A stretch of 64,000 nt of DNA from Paenibacillaceae bacterium (GCA_900766135.1 CAAFUF010000002.1:3711-67710), one strand, 5' to 3'. Positions 33,714 to 42,526 are shown, counted from the stretch's first letter. The notes: generated by a model from the sequence alone, not told the origin. Translations and numbers: made by a program.

Positions 33714-34979
33714 ATGAGCGAACTGATCAATAACCGGGAATTTGACGCACCGGAACAAGGCCGCCGCCAACAGCTGTTGAAGGAGATCATCAAGGAGCTG
33801 CATCAAGGGAAAAGTGTGGATGAAGTGAAGGCGCGGTTCGAAGCGGCCGTCGGCGACGTGACGGTCGCGGAAATTTCCGCGATGGAGCATGCGTTGATGG
33901 AAGAGGAGGGAATCCCGGTCGAGGAGGTTCAGCGGTTGTGCTCGGTGCATACGGCGATTTTCAAGGGCTCGATCGAGGAAATCCACCGCTCGTCCAAGCC
34001 GGAGGAGCAGCCGGGCCACCCGGTTCACACCTTCAAGCTGGAGAATCGCGAGATCGAACGGCTGGTCAACTTCAAGCTGCAGCTGCATCTCGACAAGTAC
34101 CGGAAGGAAGCTGGCGAAGAGCAGGTGTTCAAGCTGCTGGAGGACTTAAGCCTGCTCATGGACCTCGACAAGCACTACAGCCGCAAAGAAAACCTGCTGT
34201 TCCCCTATCTGGAGAAGTACGGCATCTACGGCCCGACCAAGGTGATGTGGGGCATAGATGACGGCATCCGCATGATGATCAAGGAGACGAAGGGCAAGCT
34301 GGCGAGCGGCAGTGCGGACCGGGAGACGATCCTTATGGATCTCGAACGGATTGTGAAAGAAGTTAACGAAATGATCTTTAAGGAAGAAAATATCTTACTG
34401 CCGATGGCCCTCGAAAAGCTAACGGAAGACGAATGGGTGAGCATTGCCAGGGAAAGCGACCAGATCGGCTTCTGCTTGGCCGCACCGGAACGCGAATGGA
34501 TTCCTGAACGTGTGCCGTTGCCGCTCTCGGACGGAGAGGCGGAGAGAGCCGCGCAAGAGGGGACCGGGGTCCCGCAGGGCTTCGTGAAATTCGAGACCGG
34601 CGTACTCTCGATGGAGCAGCTGGAGGCGGTGATGAATCATCTCCCGGTTGACTTGACGTTCATCGACGAAAATGATGTCGTTCGGTATTTTTCCCACGGG
34701 AAAGAACGGATATTTGCCCGGACGAAGGCGGTCATCGGCCGCACCGTTCAAAATTGCCACCCGCCGCAAAGCGTTCATGTCGTGAACCAGCTGCTGGAGG
34801 ATTTCAAGGCGGGGCGGAAGGATGCCGAGGATTTCTGGATTCCGGTAAAGGACAAATTCGTGTACATCCGCTATTTTGCTGTACGCGGCGAGGATGGCCG
34901 TTATTTGGGAACGCTCGAGTTCACGCAGAACATCGCCCCAATCCGTGAATTGGAAGGGCAGAAACGGATTTTGTCCTAG
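33714..34979 (+). CDS. DUF438 / hemerythrin / PAS-domain protein
   Basis: A 421-residue cytoplasmic protein of three parts: DUF438 (about 5-75), a hemerythrin HHE region (about 90-215) with iron ligands visible in HPVHTFKLEN, HYSRKENLLFPYL and MIFKEENILLP, and a PAS_10 domain (about 285-400; LPVDLTFIDENDVVRYFS, HPPQSVHVVNQLL, YIRYFAVRGEDGRYLG). Such proteins are linked to oxygen or nitric-oxide sensing or iron-sulfur repair. The start has AGGAGGGG. The Fnr-type box upstream supports oxygen-controlled expression. Exact activity is unknown. Confidence 0.85.
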   Translation: MSELINNREFDAPEQGRRQQLLKEIIKELHQGKSVDEVKARFEAAVGDVTVAEISAMEHALMEEEGIPVEEVQRLCSVHTAIFKGSIEEIHRSSKPEEQPGHPVHTFKLENREIERLVNFKLQLHLDKYRKEAGEEQVFKLLEDLSLLMDLDKHYSRKENLLFPYLEKYGIYGPTKVMWGIDDGIRMMIKETKGKLASGSADRETILMDLERIVKEVNEMIFKEENILLPMALEKLTEDEWVSIARESDQIGFCLAAPEREWIPERVPLPLSDGEAERAAQEGTGVPQGFVKFETGVLSMEQLEAVMNHLPVDLTFIDENDVVRYFSHGKERIFARTKAVIGRTVQNCHPPQSVHVVNQLLEDFKAGRKDAEDFWIPVKDKFVYIRYFAVRGEDGRYLGTLEFTQNIAPIRELEGQKRILS

Positions 34980-35022
34980 GAATTCGGTCAATACCAGGGC
35001 TGTCTACGCTTCATCCGCTTGT

Positions 35023-35055
35023 ACCGGCGTTCGCATCGCGAATGCCGGTTTTTTT
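35023..35055 (+). terminator. Rho-independent terminator
   Basis: ACCGGCGTTCGC / GCGAATGCCGGT stem with a 3-base loop and seven T's, after the hemerythrin-domain gene. Between it and glcK (about 290 bases) I see the promoter below and no gene. Confidence 0.9.
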
Positions 35056-35183
35056 ATGGGTGACATGTGGTGGCGGGCGTAAAGGGAAATCGTGGAATAT
35101 CGGGTCTGTAAACCCTGTCTGTGATCTTCATCATTTACGTAAAATCCCTTATCGCTATTGGGATTGCCGTTTCTTCCCTTCTC

Positions 35184-35212
35184 TTGACCGAACCGAAGGG
35201 TTCGCTTATAGT
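35184..35212 (+). promoter_or_regulatory. Sigma-A promoter of glcK
   Basis: TTGACC, 17-base spacer, TATAGT. The spacer contains the small inverted repeat GAACCgaagGGTTC, which also occurs near 41091 in another intergenic region. Confidence 0.7.
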
Positions 35213-35346
35213 TGGTACGTAGGAGAAAACTACTTGCGAAGGCGTTTTCAGTCATGGCGCGGGCAGCGCGGTGATGGATCGAGAATGGCCTTTTTGCACG
35301 TATGGACACGTAAATCTATTATTTAAGAAAAAGGTGGCTTGTGAAC

Positions 35347-36297
35347 ATGTCTGATAAAATCTACATTGGCGTTGACTTGGGCGGTACGGCAGTCAAAGTC
35401 GGCATTTGCAATGAAGAAGGTCAACTTCTTCATACGTATGAAGGCCCGACCGAAGTCGATAAGGGCGCGGATACGATCGTCGCGAACATCGAGAAGTACG
35501 TCCGGCGCGTCGTGGAGGAATCGCCGTTCGCCTGGGAGCAGGTGGCAGGGGTAGGCGCCGGCGTGGCCGGGTTTACGAATGTCCGCGAAGGGATCATTAT
35601 TTTGGCGCCGAATGTAGGTTTGAAGGATTTCCCGATTCGCGAGATTTTGGAGAAGCGACTGGGCAAGCCGATCAAAATAGACAACGATGCGAATGTCGCT
35701 GCGCTGGGCGAAGCCTGGGGCGGAGCCGGCAAAGGGATCGAGAATTGCGTTTGCTACACGCTGGGCACCGGCGTTGGCGGCGGGATCATCATTAACGGCA
35801 AAATTTATCAAGGGTTCTCCGGAATGGCCGGCGAGCTCGGGCATATGTCCGTAGTCCCTGACCTGGAAGCGATCGGTTGCGGTTGCGGACAAATGGGCTG
35901 CCTGGAAACCGTCTCCTCGGCGACGGGAATTATCCGTATGGCCAAGGACGCCGTGGCGCGCGGCGACCGGACGTCGCTGGCCCATGTGGAGAACATCATG
36001 GCCAAGGACGTCTTTGACGCGGCTAAAGTCGGCGACGAAGCGGCGATTCGTATCGTGAACCGCGCGGCGTTTTATCTGGGCAAATCGATGGCGGCCGTGG
36101 CGGTCGTTCTGAACCCGGAACTGTTCATCGTCGGCGGCGGCGTATCCAAGGCAGGCGACATTCTGTTTAACGAAGTCCGCAGCGTATTCGCCAAATTGAC
36201 GCCGGAACCAGTGCAAAGAGGCATGCAAATCGTGCCGGCTACGCTGGGGAACGATGCGGGGATGGTTGGCGCCGCCGGCCTCTTTTTAAGATCTTAA
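35347..36297 (+). CDS. glcK: ROK-family glucokinase
   Basis: This 316-residue enzyme phosphorylates glucose with ATP. It has the N-terminal phosphate loop GVDLGGTAVKVG, the catalytic Asp in IDNDANVAALGEA near 105, the sugar-binding GELGHMSV region near 160 and the ROK zinc motif CGCGQMGCLETV near 177. ATG 35347 is preferred (AAGGTGG 9 bases upstream) over a GTG six bases earlier. It supplies glucose-6-phosphate for unphosphorylated glucose delivered by ABC importers. Confidence 0.93.
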   Translation: MSDKIYIGVDLGGTAVKVGICNEEGQLLHTYEGPTEVDKGADTIVANIEKYVRRVVEESPFAWEQVAGVGAGVAGFTNVREGIIILAPNVGLKDFPIREILEKRLGKPIKIDNDANVAALGEAWGGAGKGIENCVCYTLGTGVGGGIIINGKIYQGFSGMAGELGHMSVVPDLEAIGCGCGQMGCLETVSSATGIIRMAKDAVARGDRTSLAHVENIMAKDVFDAAKVGDEAAIRIVNRAAFYLGKSMAAVAVVLNPELFIVGGGVSKAGDILFNEVRSVFAKLTPEPVQRGMQIVPATLGNDAGMVGAAGLFLRS

Positions 36298-36303
36298 TTA
36301 TAA

Positions 36304-36516
36304 GGTAGTTCAAAACGTCGTCTTTCCATCACGAAGGGGTTCAATGAAGTCTAGTCGACGTCGAATCTTGAATTCAGCCGGGGCTAAGCAGATGCTTCCG
36401 AAGCATGTTTCCTGCGGAAACATTTCAGCTGCTCACGTAGCCTCCAGCTACGCTGCGCGGCTCAGTCCCTGGCTTTATCCAACCTTCTTGACGCTGGAAA
36501 CCCGACTTTTTGAACC
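36304..36516 (-). repeat. MITE-like structured repeat element, copy A
   Basis: About 213 bases bounded by imperfect inverted ends (GTTCAAAACGTCG at 36308; its complement CGACTTTTTGAAC at 36504). Read on the minus strand it matches the plus-strand sequence at the window end (63882-64000): shared blocks include AGAAGGTTGGAT, AGGGACTGAG and TGAATTCAAGATTC. Copy A carries an extra 45-50 bases forming two hairpins. It contains no coding frame and abuts the repeat element at 36540. Confidence 0.75.
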
Positions 36517-36539
36517 TTGATGGAAAGTTTCTTTCCATC

Positions 36540-36726
36540 ACGAACGGACACCAGAGGCGCTATTCGTCTGTCGTGGACACATTACGGTTTCTAACGGACC
36601 GAGGAGACCTTATTTCGGGCATATGCAGCTAAATAACCGCCCCCCGAGTCGAATAAGGTCTCTGGGGTCCGTTACGGCGGGAAAAGGACGGAAAACAGGT
36701 CAATAAGGTCATTACGGTCCGTTACG
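36540..36726. repeat. Four-unit palindromic repeat element, copy 3 (187 bp)
   Basis: Forward units AACGGACACC (36540) and TCTAACGGACC (36590) are followed by reverse units ending GGTCCGTTACG at 36676 and 36726. Pitch is 50 on both sides and the inner span is 87. The inner pair is strongly complementary (TAACGGACC … AGACCTTATT in both). Confidence 0.8.
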
Positions 36727-36832
36727 CTCAGATGGGCCGGCCAATGGTGTGCTGAAATTCCAACTATTTTGCAAAACAGATGGTGTGTAAAGTAACATGG
36801 GACACGGAGGATTACGCGAGGAGGGAACAACG

Positions 36833-37723
36833 ATGCCGGAGAAGGAAACAGGTTCGGTCGCCAATCTGATCATTATCACGGGCATGTCGGGGGCAGGTAA
36901 ATCGCTGGCCGTACGCAGTCTGGAGGATCTCGGATTTTTTTGCGTGGATAATTTGCCTCCGGTGCTGATTCCCAAATTCGCCGAATTGATTGAGCAGTCC
37001 AAAGGGAAGATCGCCAAGGTCGCGCTCGTCATCGACCTGCGCGGTCGGGAGTTCTTCACGGCGCTGTCGGAATCGCTGGGGTATATCAAGGAGCATTTCA
37101 CCATCAAATGCGAAATCCTGTTCCTCGATGCCACCGATTCGATTCTCGTGCAGCGTTATAAGGAAAGCCGCCGGCGTCACCCGCTGGCCCCGGAAGGGAT
37201 GCCGCTGGACGGCATCCGGCTGGAGCGCAAAATGCTGGACGAATTGCGGATGTCGGCGACCCAAGTGATCGATACCAGCAATATGAAGCCGGCGCAGCTT
37301 AAAGAGAAGATCATTTCCCGCTTCTCGCATCTGGAGAGCAGCAATTTATCGGTGAATATTACTTCGTTCGGATTTAAATACGGCATCCCGATCGACGCCG
37401 ATCTGGTGTTCGACGTACGCTTTTTGCCGAACCCGCACTACATCGAGCAGCTTCGTCCGCACACGGGACAAGACAGCGATGTATATGAATATGTTATGAA
37501 GTGGCCGGAGACCCAAACCTTCCTGGCCAAACTGCTGGATATGCTGCATTTCCTGCTGCCGCAGTACCATAAAGAGGGGAAAAGCCAGGTGATCATCGGG
37601 ATCGGCTGCACCGGCGGGAAACACCGTTCGGTCGCGATTGCCGAATACCTGGGCCGAATGCTCGGCGTCAGCGAAACGGAGACGGTCCGCGTCAGTCATC
37701 GCGATGAAGGACGGGACCGCTGA
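36833..37723 (+). CDS. rapZ: RNase adapter / nucleotide-binding protein RapZ
   Basis: A 296-residue P-loop protein that binds nucleotides and regulatory ligands. In Escherichia coli RapZ controls glucosamine-6-phosphate synthase through a small RNA; in Firmicutes its role is less clear. The Walker A motif GMSGAGKSLA lies near 18, VDNLPP near 42, and the C-terminal RapZ domain has IGIGCTGGKHRSVAIAE near 252. ATG 36833 has GGAGGG 7 bases upstream. It begins the rapZ-yvcK-whiA cluster conserved across Firmicutes. Confidence 0.94.
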   Translation: MPEKETGSVANLIIITGMSGAGKSLAVRSLEDLGFFCVDNLPPVLIPKFAELIEQSKGKIAKVALVIDLRGREFFTALSESLGYIKEHFTIKCEILFLDATDSILVQRYKESRRRHPLAPEGMPLDGIRLERKMLDELRMSATQVIDTSNMKPAQLKEKIISRFSHLESSNLSVNITSFGFKYGIPIDADLVFDVRFLPNPHYIEQLRPHTGQDSDVYEYVMKWPETQTFLAKLLDMLHFLLPQYHKEGKSQVIIGIGCTGGKHRSVAIAEYLGRMLGVSETETVRVSHRDEGRDR

Positions 37724-37802
37724 TCAAGCTCCCTGCAAGTATAGAGGCCATTCAAGAGGAAACTCCGATTTCTTCTTGAACCCTCATTAAGAGGTGAACC
37801 AA

Positions 37803-38792
37803 GTGATACATCGGGCTAAGGAGACTAGAGTTCCGCGGATCGTTGTGATGGGCGGGGGCACCGGGTTGTCCGTCATGCTTCGCGGGTTGAAAGAGAAACC
37901 GCTCGATATCACGGCTATCGTAACCGTAGCCGACGATGGGGGCAGCTCCGGGATTTTGCGCAATGAATTGCAAATGCCGCCACCCGGCGATATAAGGAAC
38001 GTATTAACCGCGCTGGCCGACGTCGAGCCGTTGCTGTCGGATATGTTGAACTACCGGTTTGCATCGGGTTCGGGGCTGGCCGGACATAGCTTGGGGAATT
38101 TGATTTTGGCGGCGATTACGGACATTTCCGGCGATTTTGTGACGGCCGTGCGCGAGCTCAGCCGCGTCTTTGCCGTTCGCGGACGCGTGTTGCCCGCTGC
38201 CGGTCAAGCGGTGGTGCTGCATGCGGAGATGGAAGACGGCACGATTGTGACCGGGGAATCCAAGATTCCCGAAGTACGGGGCAAGATCAAGCGGATTTTT
38301 CTTGAACCGGAGGAAGTTGAACCGTTGCCGGAGGCCGTGGAGGCGATCCGGGAGGCCGATGCGATTCTGATCGGACCGGGCAGCTTGTACACCAGCATCA
38401 TTCCGAATCTGCTCGTGCCGAAATTGGCCGAGGCCGTATTGGAAAACACCTCCGCGATCAAAATATTCATATGCAACGTCATGACCCAACCGGGCGAAAC
38501 GGATGACTATACGGTCAGCGACCACTTGCAGGCGGTGTATAACCATGTCGGCAAGCATCTGTTCGACTACGTCATCGTGAACGACGGCGAAATTCCGCCG
38601 CAGGTTCAGGATTTTTACGCGGAGAAAGGCGCCAAGCCCGTCCAGGTGGACTGGGATAACGTGACCGGTCAAGGGTACAAGGTCATCGCCGATACGCTGG
38701 TGTTGTTCCGCAGATACTTGCGGCATGACGCCGATAAATTAAGCCATCATATCTATCAACTGGTTGATAACTGGATTTTACGAAAGAGGTGA
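37803..38792 (+). CDS. yvcK: YvcK/CofD-like gluconeogenesis and cell-shape factor
   Basis: A 329-residue protein of the CofD/YvcK family, needed in Bacillus for growth on gluconeogenic carbon sources and for normal wall synthesis; it binds UDP-sugars. The N-terminal VVMGGGTGLSVML and VADDGGSSGILR, and GPGSLYTSIIPNL near 190, are family hallmarks. GTG 37803 is preferred since AGAGGTGA is 5 bases upstream. It lies between rapZ and whiA. Confidence 0.94.
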   Translation: MIHRAKETRVPRIVVMGGGTGLSVMLRGLKEKPLDITAIVTVADDGGSSGILRNELQMPPPGDIRNVLTALADVEPLLSDMLNYRFASGSGLAGHSLGNLILAAITDISGDFVTAVRELSRVFAVRGRVLPAAGQAVVLHAEMEDGTIVTGESKIPEVRGKIKRIFLEPEEVEPLPEAVEAIREADAILIGPGSLYTSIIPNLLVPKLAEAVLENTSAIKIFICNVMTQPGETDDYTVSDHLQAVYNHVGKHLFDYVIVNDGEIPPQVQDFYAEKGAKPVQVDWDNVTGQGYKVIADTLVLFRRYLRHDADKLSHHIYQLVDNWILRKR

Positions 38793-38797
38793 GTCCC

Positions 38798-39727
38798 TTG
38801 TCCTTTGCGGCGCAAACCAAAAAAGAGCTGACCATGGTCGAAGCCTCGGACTGCTGCGAGCAGGCCGAATTATCCGCATTGATCCGGATGAACGGATCGG
38901 TGCAGGTTTCGAACAAAAAGATCATTTTGGATATCTCCACCGAAAACGCCGCGATCGCAAGGCGGATCTATTCTTTGCTGAAGAAGCATTTCCAAATTCA
39001 CACGGAGCTGCTGGTCCGCAAAAAGATGCGCCTCAAGAAAAACAACGTCTACATCGTTCGCATTCCGGCCCGGGTCGAGGAGATCCTGAAGGAGCTGAAA
39101 ATCGTCTCCGAAGGGTTTATTTTTAACTCGGGGATTAATCCGGAGCTCACCCGGAAAAACTGTTGTAAACGGGCTTATCTGCGCGGGGCGTTCATGGCCG
39201 GCGGTTCGGTCAATAATCCGGAGGGTTCGTCTTACCACCTGGAGATCGCCTCGATGTACGAGGAGCACTGCAAGGCGCTGGTCGATTTGGCGAATGAGTT
39301 TCATCTGAACGCACGTTGCATCGAGCGGAAAAAAGGGTTTATTTTCTATATCAAGGAAGGCGAAAAGATCATCGAGCTCCTCAGCATCATCGGCGCGCAT
39401 CAGGCGTTGTTCAAGTTCGAGGACGTGCGAATCATGCGAGACATGCGCAATTCCGTGAATCGCATCGTGAACTGCGAGACGGCCAACTTGAACAAAACGA
39501 TCGGGGCCGCCGTCCGGCAGATCGACAACATCAAGCTGCTGCAAAAGGAAGTGGGTCTGGAGAACTTGCCGGAGAAGCTGCGGGAGGTTGCCGAGGTCCG
39601 CTTGGCTCACCCCGATATGAACCTTAAGGAAGTGGGCGAGCTGTTGAAAGGAACGGTCAGCAAATCCGGGGTGAACCACCGGCTGCGCAAGATCGACGAG
39701 CTCGCCGAAAAAATTCGCGGGAGCTAA
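38798..39727 (+). CDS. whiA: WhiA-family DNA-binding protein
   Basis: A 309-residue protein with an N-terminal LAGLIDADG-like homing-endonuclease fold that has lost catalysis and a C-terminal helix-turn-helix (MNLKEVGELLKGTVSKSGV near 270). WhiA affects cell division and chromosome segregation in Bacillus. The start TTG 38798 gives the conserved beginning SFAAQTKKELT and has AGAGGTGAG upstream; the GTG at 38789 would add three residues. It follows yvcK by 5 bases. Confidence 0.94.
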   Translation: MSFAAQTKKELTMVEASDCCEQAELSALIRMNGSVQVSNKKIILDISTENAAIARRIYSLLKKHFQIHTELLVRKKMRLKKNNVYIVRIPARVEEILKELKIVSEGFIFNSGINPELTRKNCCKRAYLRGAFMAGGSVNNPEGSSYHLEIASMYEEHCKALVDLANEFHLNARCIERKKGFIFYIKEGEKIIELLSIIGAHQALFKFEDVRIMRDMRNSVNRIVNCETANLNKTIGAAVRQIDNIKLLQKEVGLENLPEKLREVAEVRLAHPDMNLKEVGELLKGTVSKSGVNHRLRKIDELAEKIRGS

Positions 39728-39760
39728 ACTGGTTTTGCTGCTAGTGTCTTTCGCACTCCG

Positions 39761-39771
39761 TATGCTATAAT
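39761..39771 (+). promoter_or_regulatory. Extended -10 promoter before the HPr-like gene
   Basis: TATGCTATAAT contains a consensus TATAAT with an upstream TG. No convincing -35 is visible. The gene can thus be transcribed apart from whiA. Confidence 0.5.
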
Positions 39772-39836
39772 GATAGAAATTATAATGTCTACGAATGTGA
39801 CGAAATGGATTGAATTCGTATAGGGGGTAAGTTTTC

Positions 39837-40106
39837 ATGGTTAAACACCCGGTTACCGTTCGTTTGAAAACGGGGCTGCACGCCCGGCCGGCTGCGCTTT
39901 TCGTTCAGGAAGCGAATAAATATTCCTCAGAGATTTTCGTTGAAAAAGACGATAAAAAAGTCAATGCCAAGAGCATCATGGGGATCATGAGCCTCGCGAT
40001 CAGTACCGGCACCGAGATTTACATCAGCGCGGAGGGTGCGGATGCTGAGCAGGCTGCAAACGCTTTAATCAATTTGGTTAGCAAAGAGGAGCTGGAGAAC
40101 CAGTAA
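39837..40106 (+). CDS. HPr-like phosphocarrier at the crh locus
   Basis: An 89-residue HPr-fold protein in the position of Bacillus crh, after whiA. It carries Ser46 (NAKSIMGIMSL), the HprK target. Unlike Bacillus Crh, which has Gln15, it keeps His15 in TGLHARPAAL, the PTS phosphorylation site. It could therefore act both as PTS carrier and as CcpA cofactor. Whether the genome has a separate ptsH cannot be seen here. GGGGG precedes the ATG. Codon use suggests strong expression. Confidence 0.9.
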   Translation: MVKHPVTVRLKTGLHARPAALFVQEANKYSSEIFVEKDDKKVNAKSIMGIMSLAISTGTEIYISAEGADAEQAANALINLVSKEELENQ

Positions 40107-40128
40107 TCGCTGGTTGGGCCTTTCGGAA

Positions 40129-40175
40129 CAAGGGGATGTTTCCGTGGATTTTTCTGCGGAATCATCCTTTTTTTG
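40129..40175 (+). terminator. Rho-independent terminator
   Basis: An imperfect stem (AAGGGGATG…TTCCG with CGGAATCATCCTT) and a run of seven T's after the HPr-like gene. Confidence 0.8.
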
Positions 40176-40257
40176 CGTGAGCTGCAACATTTGTCCCCGG
40201 TTTGCGTTAGAAGAGTAAATTACCAATACCTATCAAAAAATAATGGAGGTCATGAAC

Positions 40258-41013
40258 ATGAAAACCTGGTTAAAGCCTGCGGCATCGCTGCTGGTAGCGG
40301 GGACATTGATTGCTGGAGGAACCTTTGTAAGCGGTGCCCTTAACGCACCGACGCCGGTCTATGCGGATGGCGAGATGCAGAAGAACGTGGTTACAGTGGT
40401 GGGCAACGGCGAGTTGTCCGTAAAGCCGGACGTGGCGTATCTGTCGATCGGCGTGGTGACGGAGGCCAAGACGGCGAAAGAAGCGCAAAGCGCCAATGCG
40501 ACCAAAGTGGCCGCGCTGACCAAGTTGCTGAAGGAGACGTGGAAGATTGCCGATAAGGATATCCAAACCGGCCAATTCTACGTACAGCCGAACTACACGT
40601 ATAGCGACAAGGAAGGCCAGCAGATCAAGGGGTATTCCGCCCAGCATTCGCTGGAGGTGACCTACCGCGACTTGGCGAAGGTCGGGCAGTTGCTCGACGC
40701 GGCATCCGCTGCGGGAGCCAACCGGATCGACAATATCCGCTTCAGCACGGAAAACCCGGATCAATACCAGGATCAAGTGATCCAAAAAGCGATGAATGAC
40801 GCGAACAAGAAAGCGGCCTCGATCGCGAAAGCCGCGAACCGCCAAGTAGGCATCGTGCTGAGCATCAGCCAAGCCAGCGCCGGCACGCCGGTATTCTCGC
40901 AGAACTATAAGATGATGGAAATGGCGGCGGCCGATTCCGGAGCGAGCACGCCGGTGGAACCGGGCGAAATCGACTTGCAAACGACGTTAACCGTGATGTA
41001 TGAGCTGAAATAA
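40258..41013 (+). CDS. Secreted SIMPL-domain (DUF541) protein
   Basis: A 251-residue exported protein. The signal peptide is basic at the start, hydrophobic at about 8-28, and probably cleaved after VYA near 36. The rest is a SIMPL/DUF541 domain (VTVVGNGELSVKPDVAYLSIGV at its start, with GYSAQHSLEVTYRDL near 125). Functions in this family are poorly known; some are periplasmic or wall-associated and stress-linked. ATG 40258 is favoured as GGAGG is 8 bases upstream. Transcribed alone. Confidence 0.85.
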   Translation: MKTWLKPAASLLVAGTLIAGGTFVSGALNAPTPVYADGEMQKNVVTVVGNGELSVKPDVAYLSIGVVTEAKTAKEAQSANATKVAALTKLLKETWKIADKDIQTGQFYVQPNYTYSDKEGQQIKGYSAQHSLEVTYRDLAKVGQLLDAASAAGANRIDNIRFSTENPDQYQDQVIQKAMNDANKKAASIAKAANRQVGIVLSISQASAGTPVFSQNYKMMEMAAADSGASTPVEPGEIDLQTTLTVMYELK

Positions 41014-41027
41014 CCTATATGCAAAGG

Positions 41028-41065
41028 AAGCTGCCTCCGGGTGTTTGTCGGAGGCAGCTTTTTTT
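41028..41065 (+). terminator. Rho-independent terminator
   Basis: AAGCTGCCTCCG / CGGAGGCAGCTT perfect 12-base stem followed by T's. Confidence 0.93.
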
Positions 41066-41127
41066 GTAAAAATCGGCGTTGACGAGCGAGGTGGAACCAA
41101 AGGGTTCGCTTGTCCCGTGTGTTTTTG

Positions 41128-41314
41128 TCTAACGCTTGCCAGGAAGCTTATTTGGGCGAAAAGAGGGGAGTTTCATTTCTAACGCGGATCAGCGAGCTTA
41201 TTGGTACGAAACCGCCCCTTTTCTGCAGGAAGATCGGGAAATAAGCGCTCCTGTAAGCGTTACATCTCGCACATCCCCGTTTCGGACCTAATAGCGACGC
41301 TCACAAGCGTTAGA
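41128..41314. repeat. Four-unit palindromic repeat element, copy 4 (187 bp)
   Basis: Forward units TCTAACGCTTGCCAGG (41128) and TCTAACGCGGATCAGC (41178) are followed by reverse units ending AAGCGTTACA (41264) and AAGCGTTAGA (41314). Pitch is 50 and 50, inner span 87. It sits between the terminator at 41065 and the potA promoter; nothing else is seen in this 538-base gap. Confidence 0.8.
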
Positions 41315-41420
41315 TTTTCGTATTATTCCTGTTAGCGCATAAATGCTTGGACAAATCGTCCATCGAGTTTCGCCTCGTTCATCCAACGCCGGTCTCGATC
41401 CCGAGATCCCAGAAAAACTA

Positions 41421-41449
41421 TTGTAACCCGCGCCAAAACAAGGTATAGT
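41421..41449 (+). promoter_or_regulatory. Sigma-A promoter upstream of potA
   Basis: TTGTAA, 17-base spacer, TATAGT. The expected start near 41456 is followed within 25 bases by a terminator-like hairpin. Confidence 0.65.
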
Positions 41450-41480
41450 GAATATGCGAAAAAATGAGCTAGGACCCGTT

Positions 41481-41511
41481 AAAGCCATACCAATGGATAT
41501 GGCTTTTTTTT
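41481..41511 (+). terminator. Terminator-like hairpin in the potA leader
   Basis: AAAGCCATA / TATGGCTTT stem with an 8-base loop and eight T's, between promoter and potA. It could attenuate the operon or end a transcript of about 55 bases. No alternative antiterminator pairing is evident. Confidence 0.7.
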
Positions 41512-41551
41512 CTTAGGAAGACAAGCCTACATTGAAGGAGTTGATGCAAAG

Positions 41552-42526
41552 ATGATAGAACTGGCCGCGGTGGAGAAGCACTTTGCGGGACAGGTCGCCT
41601 TGCATCCGCTATCGCTCACGATTAAGGAAGGGGAATTCCTCACCTTGCTGGGCCCAAGCGGCTGCGGCAAGACGACGATTTTGCGCATGATCGCCGGGTT
41701 CGAGCAGCCGACGGCAGGAAAAATCCTGCTCGATGGACAGGACCTGACGAATTTGCCGCCGAATCGCCGGGATTTGAACCTTGTTTTTCAACATTACGCC
41801 TTGTTTCCTCATATGACGGTGGAAGAGAATGTCGCCTTCGGGCTCAAGATGAAGAAGATGCCTGCGAAGCAGCAGCAGGAACGGGTGCGGGAAGCGGTCG
41901 AGATGACGCAGCTGACCTCGCTCACCAAGCGTTATCCGCACCAGCTGTCCGGCGGGCAGCAGCAACGGGTGGCTATCGCGCGGGCCATCGCCAACAAGCC
42001 GCGGGTGCTGCTGTTGGATGAGCCGCTGGGGGCGCTGGACCTGCAGCTGCGCAAAAGCCTGCAGGCCGAGCTCAAGCAACTGCAGCGCAGCCTGGGCATC
42101 ACGTTCGTCTACGTGACGCATGACCAGGAAGAAGCGATGATGATGTCCGACCGCATCGTCGTCATGAACAGCGGCCAGGTGGAACAGATCGGCACGCCGC
42201 GAGAAATTTACGCACAGCCGGCCACGTTGTTTTCGGCCACCTTCGTTGGCGAGAACAACATCTTCTCCCGGGACGGGCGGCTGTTTGCCGTGCGGCCGGA
42301 GAAGCTCAAGGCCTTGCGGGGCGGCGAAGGCGCCGAGCCCAAGCGAAGCGGCGAGCTGTTGGACGTGTTGTACCTCGGCGGCGTTCACAAGCTGATCGTT
42401 CAGCTCGACAACGAACCGATGACCGTATCGGTCGTGCTGGACGTCAACGATGACCGTACGTGGCAAGTCGGGGAGACGGTTGGGGTGGATTGGAAGCCGG
42501 AGGACGAGGTGGTCATCGGATCATGA
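41552..42526 (+). CDS. potA: Spermidine/putrescine ABC transporter ATPase
   Basis: A 324-residue importer ATPase with Walker A GPSGCGKTTI near 36, signature LSGGQQQRVAIARA near 132, Walker B VLLLDEPLGALD near 155 and H-loop VTHDQEEAMMMSD near 188. A TOBE domain follows from 240. It is shorter than many PotA proteins (about 370). The stop overlaps potB by four bases, so ATPase, two permeases and binding protein form one operon, and the polyamine assignment rests on the whole set. Confidence 0.9.
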   Translation: MIELAAVEKHFAGQVALHPLSLTIKEGEFLTLLGPSGCGKTTILRMIAGFEQPTAGKILLDGQDLTNLPPNRRDLNLVFQHYALFPHMTVEENVAFGLKMKKMPAKQQQERVREAVEMTQLTSLTKRYPHQLSGGQQQRVAIARAIANKPRVLLLDEPLGALDLQLRKSLQAELKQLQRSLGITFVYVTHDQEEAMMMSDRIVVMNSGQVEQIGTPREIYAQPATLFSATFVGENNIFSRDGRLFAVRPEKLKALRGGEGAEPKRSGELLDVLYLGGVHKLIVQLDNEPMTVSVVLDVNDDRTWQVGETVGVDWKPEDEVVIGS

